Positions 1 through 6,085 of a stretch of 22,517 bases of DNA are shown piece by piece. Made by a program: the position numbers and the translations under genes. This DNA comes from Enterococcus_E cecorum_B (GTDB taxonomy: Bacteria; Bacillota; Bacilli; Lactobacillales; Enterococcaceae), in NCBI GenBank assembly GCA_946499615.1, contig CAMMST010000038.1:1-22517 (forward strand), written 5' to 3'. Numbering within the stretch: position 1 is the stretch's first letter; the number at the start of each line of letters is the position of its first letter. The notes under the pieces are model-generated. The model was not told the origin of the DNA. It ran no database searches and saw nothing but the letters and a program-made list of their open reading frames with translations.

Positions 1-153
1 ACAGATTGGAGGAAGGTCCCTCTAAGCGCTGTTTTTTGAAATACGCTAAAGTCCTGGGGTGCGGAAACAGCCTAGGCAAGCGACCGTGTATCGCGTAAAT
101 ATTGCCTACTATGCACGGGTAGTAGTGTCATTTAAAAATTTTTTCCTTATTAT
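1..153 (+). ncRNA. 3' part of a structured non-coding RNA with kissing hairpin loops (left-truncated)
   Basis: No convincing reading frame was seen here. Hairpin A has stem GCGA (80-83)/TCGC (91-94) and a 7-nt loop CCGTGTA (84-90). It sits inside an outer stem TAGGCAA (73-79)/TTGCCTA (102-108). Hairpin B has stem CTACTA (106-111)/TAGTAG (120-125) and an 8-nt loop (112-119). The whole loop of A can pair with TGCACGG (112-118) in loop B: seven pairs, one of them G-U. The outer stem and stem B share bases 106-108, so one of them must be shorter. An intrinsic terminator follows at 154-186 and a tRNA at 189. Known context: the large phage RNAs GOLLD and ROOL are found in Lactobacillales and rumen prophages, often beside tRNA genes. 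I infer an RNA of that general kind but cannot assign the family from this fragment. The 5' part lies outside the window. Confidence 0.5.
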
Positions 154-186
154 CCTCGGCATAATGGACGGTGCCGGGGTGTTTTT
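154..186 (+). terminator. Intrinsic terminator after the structured RNA
   Basis: An 8-bp stem CCTCGGCA (154-161)/TGCCGGGG (172-179) with one T-G wobble and a 10-nt loop is followed by TGTTTTT. It separates the structured RNA from the tRNA that starts 3 bases later. Late transcripts entering from the left must read through it or be antiterminated. Confidence 0.75.
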
Positions 187-188
187 AT

Positions 189-262
189 GCTTGCATAGCT
201 CAGTTGGATAGAGCAACAGCCTTCTAAGCTGTCGGCCGCAAGTTCGAATCTTGCTGCAAGTG
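189..262 (+). tRNA. tRNA-Arg (anticodon UCU)
   Basis: A complete 74-nt cloverleaf can be drawn. The acceptor is GCTTGCA (189-195)/TGCAAGT (255-261) with a G-U first pair, and the discriminator is G262. The D arm has GCTC/GAGC. The anticodon stem is ACAGC (216-220)/GCTGT (228-232) with loop CTTCTAA, giving anticodon TCT, which reads AGA and AGG. The variable loop has 5 nt. The T arm is GCAAG/CTTGC with loop TTCGAAT. No 3' CCA is encoded. It lies between a terminator and the ParB-like gene, so it is probably phage-encoded. The genes just downstream are very rich in AGA/AGG codons while the major capsid gene has none. Confidence 0.94.
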
Positions 263-291
263 TTAACATACAAACAGAAAAGAGAGTTTTT

Positions 292-1374
292 ATGGAAGGA
301 TTAAAGATTGAGTATTTACCGATTGATAGTATTTTTCCTTATGAGAAGAATGCAAGATTAAATGATGGAGAAGCTACAAATAAGGTTGCTGCTTCTATTA
401 AAGAGTTTGGATTTCAACAACCGATCTTGGTAGATGACAATTTCATCATTATTACTGGGCATACGAGATACAAAGCAGCGAAACAACTAGGAATTGAAGT
501 GGTTCCTGTTGCTAAAGCTGTAAATTTATCTGAAGAACAAGTAAAAGCTTATCGTTTAGCAGATAATCGTGTGGCTGAGTTCTCTCAATGGGACATGGAT
601 TTATTAAATACCGAAATTATTGAAATAGAAACTATAGATATGACTGACTTTGGTTTTGATTTGAAACTAAATGATTTGAATGTTGTTACGGATGAAGAAG
701 ATGATGAAGTTAATGATGATGAGCCTAACGAAGAATCACACCGTGTATCAACTTTTAAGCAATACAACTTATATGATTATGATCCTGATAGAACAGATGG
801 ATTTTACCAAATGCCGATTTTACAGCCGGTTGACCACAAGCCGAGCAAGTTAATCGGCTTTAATTATGTTCTGAATAAGCCAGATTATGATGCGGGTGTT
901 CATTTTTATTTAGATGACTACCAATTTGAAAGAATATGGCGAAATCCTGTTGAATATATTGAAAAGTTAGCTGAATTTGATTGTGTATTAACGCCTGATT
1001 TTTCGCTTTATATGGATATGCCTATTGCCATGAAAATATGGAATACTTATCGTTCTAGGCTAATTGGTCAAATCATGCAAGATTTCGGCTTGACTGTGAT
1101 ACCTACAGTGAGTTGGGCGGAACAAGCAACTTATGAATTTTGTTTTGACGGTTTGCCTAAAAATGCGACTTTATCCATTAGCACAATCGGTGTTAAGCGT
1201 GATAAGGAATTGTATTTTATCTGGAAGAATGGTGTAGATGCCATGATTGATATGTTGAGCCCCAAGAGATTAATTATCTATGGTGGAAAAATTGAATACG
1301 ACTATCCCAAAGAATTAGAAGTTGTTTACATAGAAAATAGTGTTACGGAAAGGATGAATCAGAATGGGCGGTAG
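292..1374 (+). CDS. ParB N-terminal domain fused to DUF4417
   Basis: This 360-residue protein has two parts. Residues 1-120 resemble the ParB/Srx-type N-terminal domain, with the GHTR motif at 56-59 (the family's phosphate/nucleotide-binding signature) and a following helical stretch with YRLADNR like that of phage ParB-methyltransferase hybrids. An acidic linker (134-148) follows. Residues about 155-355 resemble DUF4417, recognised by general pattern (aromatic and acidic start, FDCVLTPDFS, ISTIGVK, YGGKIEYD). Where hybrids often carry a DNA methyltransferase, this one carries DUF4417, so methylation is not expected. ParB-like proteins at this position sit beside terminase in many phages, and a role in DNA recognition or packaging is inference. 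The ATG has a weak AGAGAG site. The stop overlaps the next gene by 11 bases. Confidence 0.75.
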   Translation: MEGLKIEYLPIDSIFPYEKNARLNDGEATNKVAASIKEFGFQQPILVDDNFIIITGHTRYKAAKQLGIEVVPVAKAVNLSEEQVKAYRLADNRVAEFSQWDMDLLNTEIIEIETIDMTDFGFDLKLNDLNVVTDEEDDEVNDDEPNEESHRVSTFKQYNLYDYDPDRTDGFYQMPILQPVDHKPSKLIGFNYVLNKPDYDAGVHFYLDDYQFERIWRNPVEYIEKLAEFDCVLTPDFSLYMDMPIAMKIWNTYRSRLIGQIMQDFGLTVIPTVSWAEQATYEFCFDGLPKNATLSISTIGVKRDKELYFIWKNGVDAMIDMLSPKRLIIYGGKIEYDYPKELEVVYIENSVTERMNQNGR

Positions 1375-1759
1375 GGGAGCTCGAGGCGTTGGAAAAGGTA
1401 AGGGCGGAATAGCGACTCCAAGTAAATATAAAGGTTCTTTATCAAATTTTGGAAGTAAGAGAATCTTTTTAAGCTATAAAAACAATAGCAGTAGATGGGA
1501 AAGAAATATGCATGTTGTTGGATCTAATTCAGGAATGAAAGGATATAGACAAAAACAAAGGATTAAAGGTACACCTGGAATTAAAGGAAGAAGTGGTAAA
1601 GGCGTTCCTGGGAAGTTACACGATAGTTACTTTAATTCTGGTGTAAAGACCTATGCGAGAGCTAGAAGTCTATACAACAAAGGAATTAGACCTGGAACAT
1701 TTACAAAAGGAGAATTTGCTAGTTTGAAATACAAAAATTATAGAGGGAAAATGAAGTAG
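1364..1759 (+). CDS. Small very basic protein with MGGRGA start (copy 1)
   Basis: This 131-residue protein has about 31 Lys/Arg against 3 Asp/Glu and is rich in Gly, Tyr and Ser. It starts MGGRGARG, the first of three consecutive genes sharing the MGGRGA start; the remainder is unlike the other two. I see no catalytic motif, signal peptide or membrane segment. It overlaps the ParB-DUF4417 gene by 11 bases and has an AAAGGATG site upstream. Eleven of its 12 Arg codons are AGA or AGG, matching the upstream tRNA-Arg(UCU). The charge fits binding of nucleic acid (inference). The position between ParB and terminase suggests a packaging or virion role. Function unknown. Confidence 0.75.
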   Translation: MGGRGARGVGKGKGGIATPSKYKGSLSNFGSKRIFLSYKNNSSRWERNMHVVGSNSGMKGYRQKQRIKGTPGIKGRSGKGVPGKLHDSYFNSGVKTYARARSLYNKGIRPGTFTKGEFASLKYKNYRGKMK

Positions 1760-1767
1760 GTGAGAAA

Positions 1768-2094
1768 ATGGGCGGACGTGGTGCAAGCGTACTTTCTGGA
1801 AGCAAAGGAAAAAGTAGTGTTAAAAAGCTATCAAGCAAGGAAAAATTACAGCAGAGAGCTAAATCTAAACGAGTAAATAAACTTAAAAAAAGACTAGAAA
1901 ACAATCAAGTATGGCGCAGGCAAGGAGCGAGAGTTGGAAATGACGGAAAAAGGCTGACTGTTGGTAATAAAAACATGACTCATAAACAAAGCCACGATAT
2001 GCGCTTAGCTAAATTCATGAGAACTACTAACAGAGGCAGCAATTACGTTACTCCTGGAAAAATTAAATCGAAGTATAGAAATGCTTCTAGGTAG
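1768..2094 (+). CDS. Small very basic protein with MGGRGA start (copy 2)
   Basis: This 108-residue protein has about 31 Lys/Arg against 4 Asp/Glu and begins MGGRGASVLSG. After the shared start it has a Lys/Arg-rich helical stretch (about 18-50) and a C-terminal part with MTHKQSHDMRLAKFMR. The opening DNA, ATGGGCGGACGTGG, is identical to that of the next gene, although the proteins then diverge. The start is set by TAGGTGAG just upstream, 8 bases after the previous stop. Nine of 13 Arg codons are AGA or AGG. The function is unknown; nucleic-acid binding is inferred from charge only. Confidence 0.72.
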   Translation: MGGRGASVLSGSKGKSSVKKLSSKEKLQQRAKSKRVNKLKKRLENNQVWRRQGARVGNDGKRLTVGNKNMTHKQSHDMRLAKFMRTTNRGSNYVTPGKIKSKYRNASR

Positions 2095-2105
2095 TGGTGA
2101 TTTTT

Positions 2106-2495
2106 ATGGGCGGACGTGGCGCAAGTTCAGGTATCAGTGATAAAGGTAAAAAGTATGGTACAGAATATAAGTCGTTATTATCTAGAGGAAGAATCAAATT
2201 TGTTAGAGCTACAGAAGGGGCTGCAAAAGCACCTTTAGAGACAAGGACAAAGGGAAGGATATACGTTACTGTAAACAATCAAGATAAGATAAAATCAATT
2301 TCGTTTTATGATAGGAAAAATAAACGCAGAAGGCAAATAGATGTTAGTGGAAATCCTCATAGAATAGACGGAAAATTAGTATTACCGCATGTTCATAAAG
2401 GGTATCTTCATAATGAAAAAGGCGATAGAACATTAACCCCGAAAGAAGTGAAATTGGTTGCAAGAGTTCTCAGGATATGGAATAATAGAAAATAG
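2106..2495 (+). CDS. MGGRGASSG-family small phage protein (copy 3)
   Basis: This is a 129-residue protein. A GTG at 2094 would add MVIF, but the ATG at 2106 starts MGGRGASSG like its two neighbours and has AGTGGTGA at a proper distance, so I prefer it. The protein has the pattern of a common small phage family: MGGRGASSGISDKGKKYGTE, a middle TKGRIYVTV strand, an HVHKGYLHNE motif and a C-terminal LTPKEVKLV helix. The paired histidines (HVHKGYLH) look functional, perhaps metal-binding, but I know of no assigned activity. It is the last gene before the tRNA-like element and terminator. Confidence 0.75.
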   Translation: MGGRGASSGISDKGKKYGTEYKSLLSRGRIKFVRATEGAAKAPLETRTKGRIYVTVNNQDKIKSISFYDRKNKRRRQIDVSGNPHRIDGKLVLPHVHKGYLHNEKGDRTLTPKEVKLVARVLRIWNNRK

Positions 2496-2571
2496 ATAGG
2501 GCAGTAGTTCAAAAAGGAAGACGCACTATTTTATAGTGAGATGACGGTGCGACTCCGTCCGACTATCTATT
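2491..2571 (+). ncRNA. tRNA-like folded element (decayed tRNA or mimic)
   Basis: A perfect 9-bp closing stem AATAGATAG (2491-2499)/CTATCTATT (2563-2571) encloses three arm-like parts. The first is a D-arm-like TAGTTCAAAAAGGAAGAC with the GG pair. The second is a hairpin CACTA (2524-2528)/TAGTG (2534-2538), whose 7-nt reading ATTTTAT would show anticodon TTT. The third is a T-arm-like hairpin GACGG (2543-2547)/CCGTC (2555-2559) with 7-nt loop TGCGACT. The acceptor does not pair in normal tRNA register (about 4-5 of 7), so this is not a standard tRNA. It overlaps the end of the preceding gene by 5 bases and leads into the terminator at 2572. It could also be a packaging or processing signal upstream of small terminase. 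Confidence 0.38.
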
Positions 2572-2600
2572 GAGTCTAGTTTATCTAGGCTCTTTTTTTT
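2572..2600 (+). terminator. Strong intrinsic terminator before the terminase genes
   Basis: An 8-bp stem GAGTCTAG (2572-2579)/CTAGGCTC (2585-2592) with one T-G wobble and a 5-nt loop is followed by eight T (2593-2600). It ends the ParB/MGGRGA unit. Only about 35 bases separate it from small terminase and I see no good promoter there, so late transcription probably reads through it. Confidence 0.85.
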
Positions 2601-2635
2601 ATGCATTAATAACAAGCGAACGGAAGTGAGGCGGT

Positions 2636-3016
2636 ATGGCGAATGAAGATAATTTAAAACCTCAAAACAAACGAACAAAGAGCGAACAAAGAGAAATTGC
2701 AAAAATGGGCGGCAAGGCTTCGGGAAAAGCTAGGCGGAAAAAAGCGAATTTAAAGAACGCTTTGAATACAATTTTGACCGCCGAAGCCACAAGTAAGACT
2801 GCTCAAATTTTGGAAGAGCTCGGATTTGAAAATACAAATGAGATGGCCATTATGCTATCTTTAACGCAGCAAGCCATGAAAGGTAATGTTAGAGCGATTG
2901 AGCTGATAAATAAGATGGCTAATGAGCAAAATACGAAAGATAAAACACCGAAAAAAGAACGTAGGAAAATTGACGATATTATGACTCAGTTAGGTGGTGT
3001 AGGTCTTGAAGAATAG
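2636..3016 (+). CDS. terS: Terminase small subunit (probable)
   Basis: This 126-residue protein lies directly upstream of, and overlapping, large terminase. The basic N-terminus contains KMGGKASGKARRKK (about 23-36), followed by a predicted helical body (37-100) and a basic C-terminal tail with KKERRKIDD. Length and helix-rich make-up fit DNA-recognising small terminase subunits, which bind the packaging site and load the large subunit. I do not see a textbook helix-turn-helix, so the call rests mainly on position. Start ATG follows GTGAGGCGGT. The gene ends inside the start of terL (11-base overlap), indicating coupled translation. Confidence 0.65.
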   Translation: MANEDNLKPQNKRTKSEQREIAKMGGKASGKARRKKANLKNALNTILTAEATSKTAQILEELGFENTNEMAIMLSLTQQAMKGNVRAIELINKMANEQNTKDKTPKKERRKIDDIMTQLGGVGLEE

Positions 3017-4361
3017 ATTCCCATTATCACAGAAATACATTGATTTTATTAATTCTACAGAGTATGTAAGAGCTGATTTTCTGGAAGGAACCACCGCTTC
3101 TGGTAAGACAACTGTCGGAGCTGGTGTAAAATTTATGAGAATGGTTTCTAAATCTCCTAAAAAAATGCACATAATTGCTAGTAAGACAACAGGTACAGCA
3201 GAGAAGAATATCATACAGCAAGAGAATGGTATTGTTGATATATATGGGGATAGGGTGCAATATTTCGGAAATGGCGATAGAAATCATAAAATGCCACATT
3301 TGAAGTTTGAGGGCAAGATTATCTATGTATTGGGTTACGATGATGTGACTAAATGGAAATTGGTTTTAGGTGGTCAATATGGTTGTGTCTATATCGACGA
3401 AATTAATACGGCGAATATAGATTTTATCCGAGAAATATTATCCCGTAATGATTATCTATGCGCAACACTAAATCCAGATGATCAAACTTTACCTGTTTAT
3501 GATGAAGTAATTAATAGGAGTAGACCTTACAAAAAATATGCTAAAGATGTACCGATTGAAATTATGCAAGATTTAGAGAGATGTGAGCCAGTACCGCAAT
3601 GGAGGTATTGGTTTTTTACGTTTTACGATAATAAAAGTTTATCTGATGAAGACATTCAAAAGAAAATCAATAGCGTACCACAAGGAACGAAACTTTATAA
3701 AAATAAAATTGAGGGTAGGCGTGGAAAAGCTACTGGCGTGATTTTTATTAACTTTAAACGTGATAAGCATGTTGCAAAAGATGGTTATGTCAAACAAAAG
3801 CTTTTATCTGGAGAATGGCGATTTAAGAAGTTTACTGCTGGACTAGATACTGCATACTCGGCTAACAGCCCAGATACAATCGCAATGATTTTTCAAGGCA
3901 TAACCGAATGTGGAAAGCTGATAACACTAGACGAGCGAGTGTATAACAATAGAGATTTAGAAACGCCAATTGCTCCGAGCGATACGGTCAAGGAGTTTAT
4001 AGCCTTTTTGGATAAGAATCGTGATAAGTGGGGCTTTGCTAAAGATGCATTTGTTGACTCGGCGGACCAGGCAACATTGACAGAATTTGAAAAGTATAAG
4101 CGACAATTTGGGTCAGTTTATAATTTTGTGAATGCCTACAAGAAAACAACAATCATTGACAGAATTAACTTTCAGTTAGGTTGGATTGCACAAGATTGCT
4201 ATTTAGTATGCGAGCATTGTAAGCAGCATTTGAATGAGTTGGAAAACTACGCGTGGTCTGAAAAAGCGGATGTGCCAGAAGATAGAAATGACCATACGAT
4301 AAATGCAAATCAATACGCGTGGTTGCCATATATCGATTTAATTGGACAGAAAGAGGTGTAG
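3006..4361 (+). CDS. terL: Terminase large subunit
   Basis: This 451-residue packaging motor has both expected activities. ATPase: Walker A GTTASGKTT at 28-36 and Walker B CVYIDE at 127-132, with D131 and the catalytic E132. Headful/cos nuclease of RNase H-like fold: D281 in AGLDTAYS, D351 in AFVDSADQ and D429 in DRNDHT are the likely metal-binding acidic residues. It translocates DNA into the prohead through the portal and cuts the concatemer. The start is TTG at 3006, inside terS, with GGTGGTGTAGG just upstream. Full length for the family. Confidence 0.95.
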   Translation: MKNRFPLSQKYIDFINSTEYVRADFLEGTTASGKTTVGAGVKFMRMVSKSPKKMHIIASKTTGTAEKNIIQQENGIVDIYGDRVQYFGNGDRNHKMPHLKFEGKIIYVLGYDDVTKWKLVLGGQYGCVYIDEINTANIDFIREILSRNDYLCATLNPDDQTLPVYDEVINRSRPYKKYAKDVPIEIMQDLERCEPVPQWRYWFFTFYDNKSLSDEDIQKKINSVPQGTKLYKNKIEGRRGKATGVIFINFKRDKHVAKDGYVKQKLLSGEWRFKKFTAGLDTAYSANSPDTIAMIFQGITECGKLITLDERVYNNRDLETPIAPSDTVKEFIAFLDKNRDKWGFAKDAFVDSADQATLTEFEKYKRQFGSVYNFVNAYKKTTIIDRINFQLGWIAQDCYLVCEHCKQHLNELENYAWSEKADVPEDRNDHTINANQYAWLPYIDLIGQKEV

Positions 4362-4362
4362 C

Positions 4363-5916
4363 ATGGGTTTAATCGAAGGGATGAAGAATATGCTTAGGAA
4401 GTGGTTAGACATCCAGTCAGCGAATCCTAGAGTAATTACAATCAATGAGTTGATGAACTTTGAACAGAATGCTGCTAAGAATAAGATTTGGTATCGGGGG
4501 GATAGCTTTGAACTCTCTCAATTATACAATCAGTTAGACAATAGCGCAGTAGGGTTAAACTTTTGGGGTGCAAAATCATCAACTGGGCTAGAAATCAGAA
4601 AAATACATACTGGGTTACCTGCAATAATCGTCGATAGATTAACTGATATTGTTTTAAGCGATATGAATGAAGTCGATATCGAAGACAAGGTTATGTTTGA
4701 TTTGTGGAGTGAGATTGCTGAAGATACACATTTCGATAAGCAATTAATTAGAGCGGTCAAAGAAGCGTTAGTTATTGGCGATGGTTCTTTTAAATTAACA
4801 TTCGATAAGTCGATTTCAGAATATCCGATGATTGAATGGGTACCAGGTGATTTAGTAGAGATTATTTATCAGCGTGGAAGATTGAAAGAGTTGCAATTCA
4901 AAACTTTCTTCACGGAAAAAAGAAAACAGTATGTACTTGTTGAAAAATATGGGTATGGCTATATCAAGAACGAATTGTATCGTGATGATAAATTGATACC
5001 TTTAAACATTACTGATTTCACAGCAAACATCAGCGATTTCGTGTTTGATTCCAAATTAATGATGGGTGTTCCGTTTGCTATTTTTGAATCAAGTAAGTAT
5101 GAAAATCGTGGGCAGTCGATTTTCGATAAAAAGACAGATGCCTTTGATTCGCTTGATGAAGTTTGGTCGCAATGGATTGACGCTTTAAGAGCTGGACGAA
5201 CAAAACAATATATTCCAGAGTCATTTTTGCCACGCGATCCATACACCGGAGAAGTCACTAAGCCTAATCCTTTTGATAACCGATTTATCAAAGTGGGTAC
5301 AGATATGCGAGAAGGTGCATCAAATAAGGTTGAAATTCAACAGCCAGACATTCCGCATGACAGCTATGCACAAACGTATGCTATGGCGTTAGATTTAGCG
5401 CTACAAGGCTTAGTTAGTCCAAGTACACTAGGTATCGATGTTAAAAAGTTAGACAACGCTGAAAGCCAACGAGAGAAAGAAAAAGCGACTCTATATACAC
5501 GTAATGCGATTATCAAGGCTTTAGAGAATACTTTGCCTGTTCTGATTCAAATGGCGCTGTCTGCTTATTACGTGGACCACAAACAAGCTTTATCTGATGT
5601 AAATGCTAAAGTTACGTTTGGAGAGTATGCAAATCCATCATTCGAAAGTCAGATTGATACGATTGGCAAAGGTAAAACACAAGGAATACTTTCAATCGAA
5701 TCTGTCGTGGATGAATTATACGGCGATACTAAAGACGAAGAATGGAAAGAAAAAGAAGTATCTAGACTCAAAGCAGAACAAGGAATTGCAGAGTTTGAGC
5801 AACCAACACTCAATACAAAGCTAGGTAATTTTGAAATCGGAGGTGTTGTTGATGAGCAAACCGATAACCGTAACAATCATGAACAAAGCGTATCAGATGA
5901 GTCGCAAACAAGCTAA
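4363..5916 (+). CDS. Portal protein
   Basis: This 517-residue protein lies directly after terL, the standard place for the portal. It matches the Firmicute siphophage portal type by pattern: N-terminal KIWYRGDS near residue 39, a middle WVPGDLVEIIY strand region, and a long C-terminal helical crown. It forms the dodecameric ring at the capsid vertex through which DNA enters and to which connectors bind. A longer frame opens at TTG 4342, but the ATG at 4363 has AGAGGTG at good spacing and is preferred. The last 65 bases overlap the next gene in another frame. Confidence 0.9.
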   Translation: MGLIEGMKNMLRKWLDIQSANPRVITINELMNFEQNAAKNKIWYRGDSFELSQLYNQLDNSAVGLNFWGAKSSTGLEIRKIHTGLPAIIVDRLTDIVLSDMNEVDIEDKVMFDLWSEIAEDTHFDKQLIRAVKEALVIGDGSFKLTFDKSISEYPMIEWVPGDLVEIIYQRGRLKELQFKTFFTEKRKQYVLVEKYGYGYIKNELYRDDKLIPLNITDFTANISDFVFDSKLMMGVPFAIFESSKYENRGQSIFDKKTDAFDSLDEVWSQWIDALRAGRTKQYIPESFLPRDPYTGEVTKPNPFDNRFIKVGTDMREGASNKVEIQQPDIPHDSYAQTYAMALDLALQGLVSPSTLGIDVKKLDNAESQREKEKATLYTRNAIIKALENTLPVLIQMALSAYYVDHKQALSDVNAKVTFGEYANPSFESQIDTIGKGKTQGILSIESVVDELYGDTKDEEWKEKEVSRLKAEQGIAEFEQPTLNTKLGNFEIGGVVDEQTDNRNNHEQSVSDESQTS

Positions 5917-6085
5917 AGGGTTGTTGGATATTGCTAGCGAGCAAGTTCCGTTTGGTATTTATGCAGTTGAAAAAGGCGGAAAAATCAGTATGGAACACAT
6001 GAGATGCTTATCAATCACTCAGCTGAAAGAAAAAGTTCGTGAGTTTCGTAAAGCTGGTTTTAAGGTGTATTACAATGGCTTATGA
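5852..6085 (+). CDS. Small phage protein overlapping portal and minor capsid genes
   Basis: This 77-residue protein starts MSKPITVTIMNKAYQMS and contains a LLDIASEQVPFGIYAVEKGG strand-rich segment and a C-terminal helix with KVREFRKAGFKVYY. The ATG at 5852 follows a strong GGAGGTG. It overlaps the portal's 3' end by 65 bases and the minor capsid start by 11, so both ends are nested in other genes. Such overlaps favour a real, translationally coupled gene. Unknown function. The location suggests a head or portal accessory role. Confidence 0.75.
   Translation: MSKPITVTIMNKAYQMSRKQAKGLLDIASEQVPFGIYAVEKGGKISMEHMRCLSITQLKEKVREFRKAGFKVYYNGL

Noticed and set aside
1..153. Left-edge RNA considered as RNase P RNA, a group I intron or tmRNA
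   Set aside because: A GGAGGAAGGTCC-like stretch recalls RNase P, but the rest does not fit its conserved 3' part, and no intron P7 or tmRNA tag frame is visible.
2491..2571. The tRNA-like element called as a true tRNA-Lys(UUU)
   Set aside because: Acceptor pairing is only about 4-5 of 7 in register and the D stem and anticodon stem are weak, so a functional tRNA cannot be supported.
2706..2726. MGGKAS inside small terminase as a fourth MGGRGA-type start
   Set aside because: Internal to the frame, no binding site of its own, and Lys replaces the Arg; probably chance similarity of a basic Gly-rich stretch.
4342..4362. Upstream TTG start for the portal
   Set aside because: It lacks a binding site and lies within terL; ATG 4363 has AGAGGTG at good distance.
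5603..5824. Plus-strand 73-codon frame inside the portal
   Set aside because: Lys-rich out-of-frame shadow of the portal C-terminus with no binding site.
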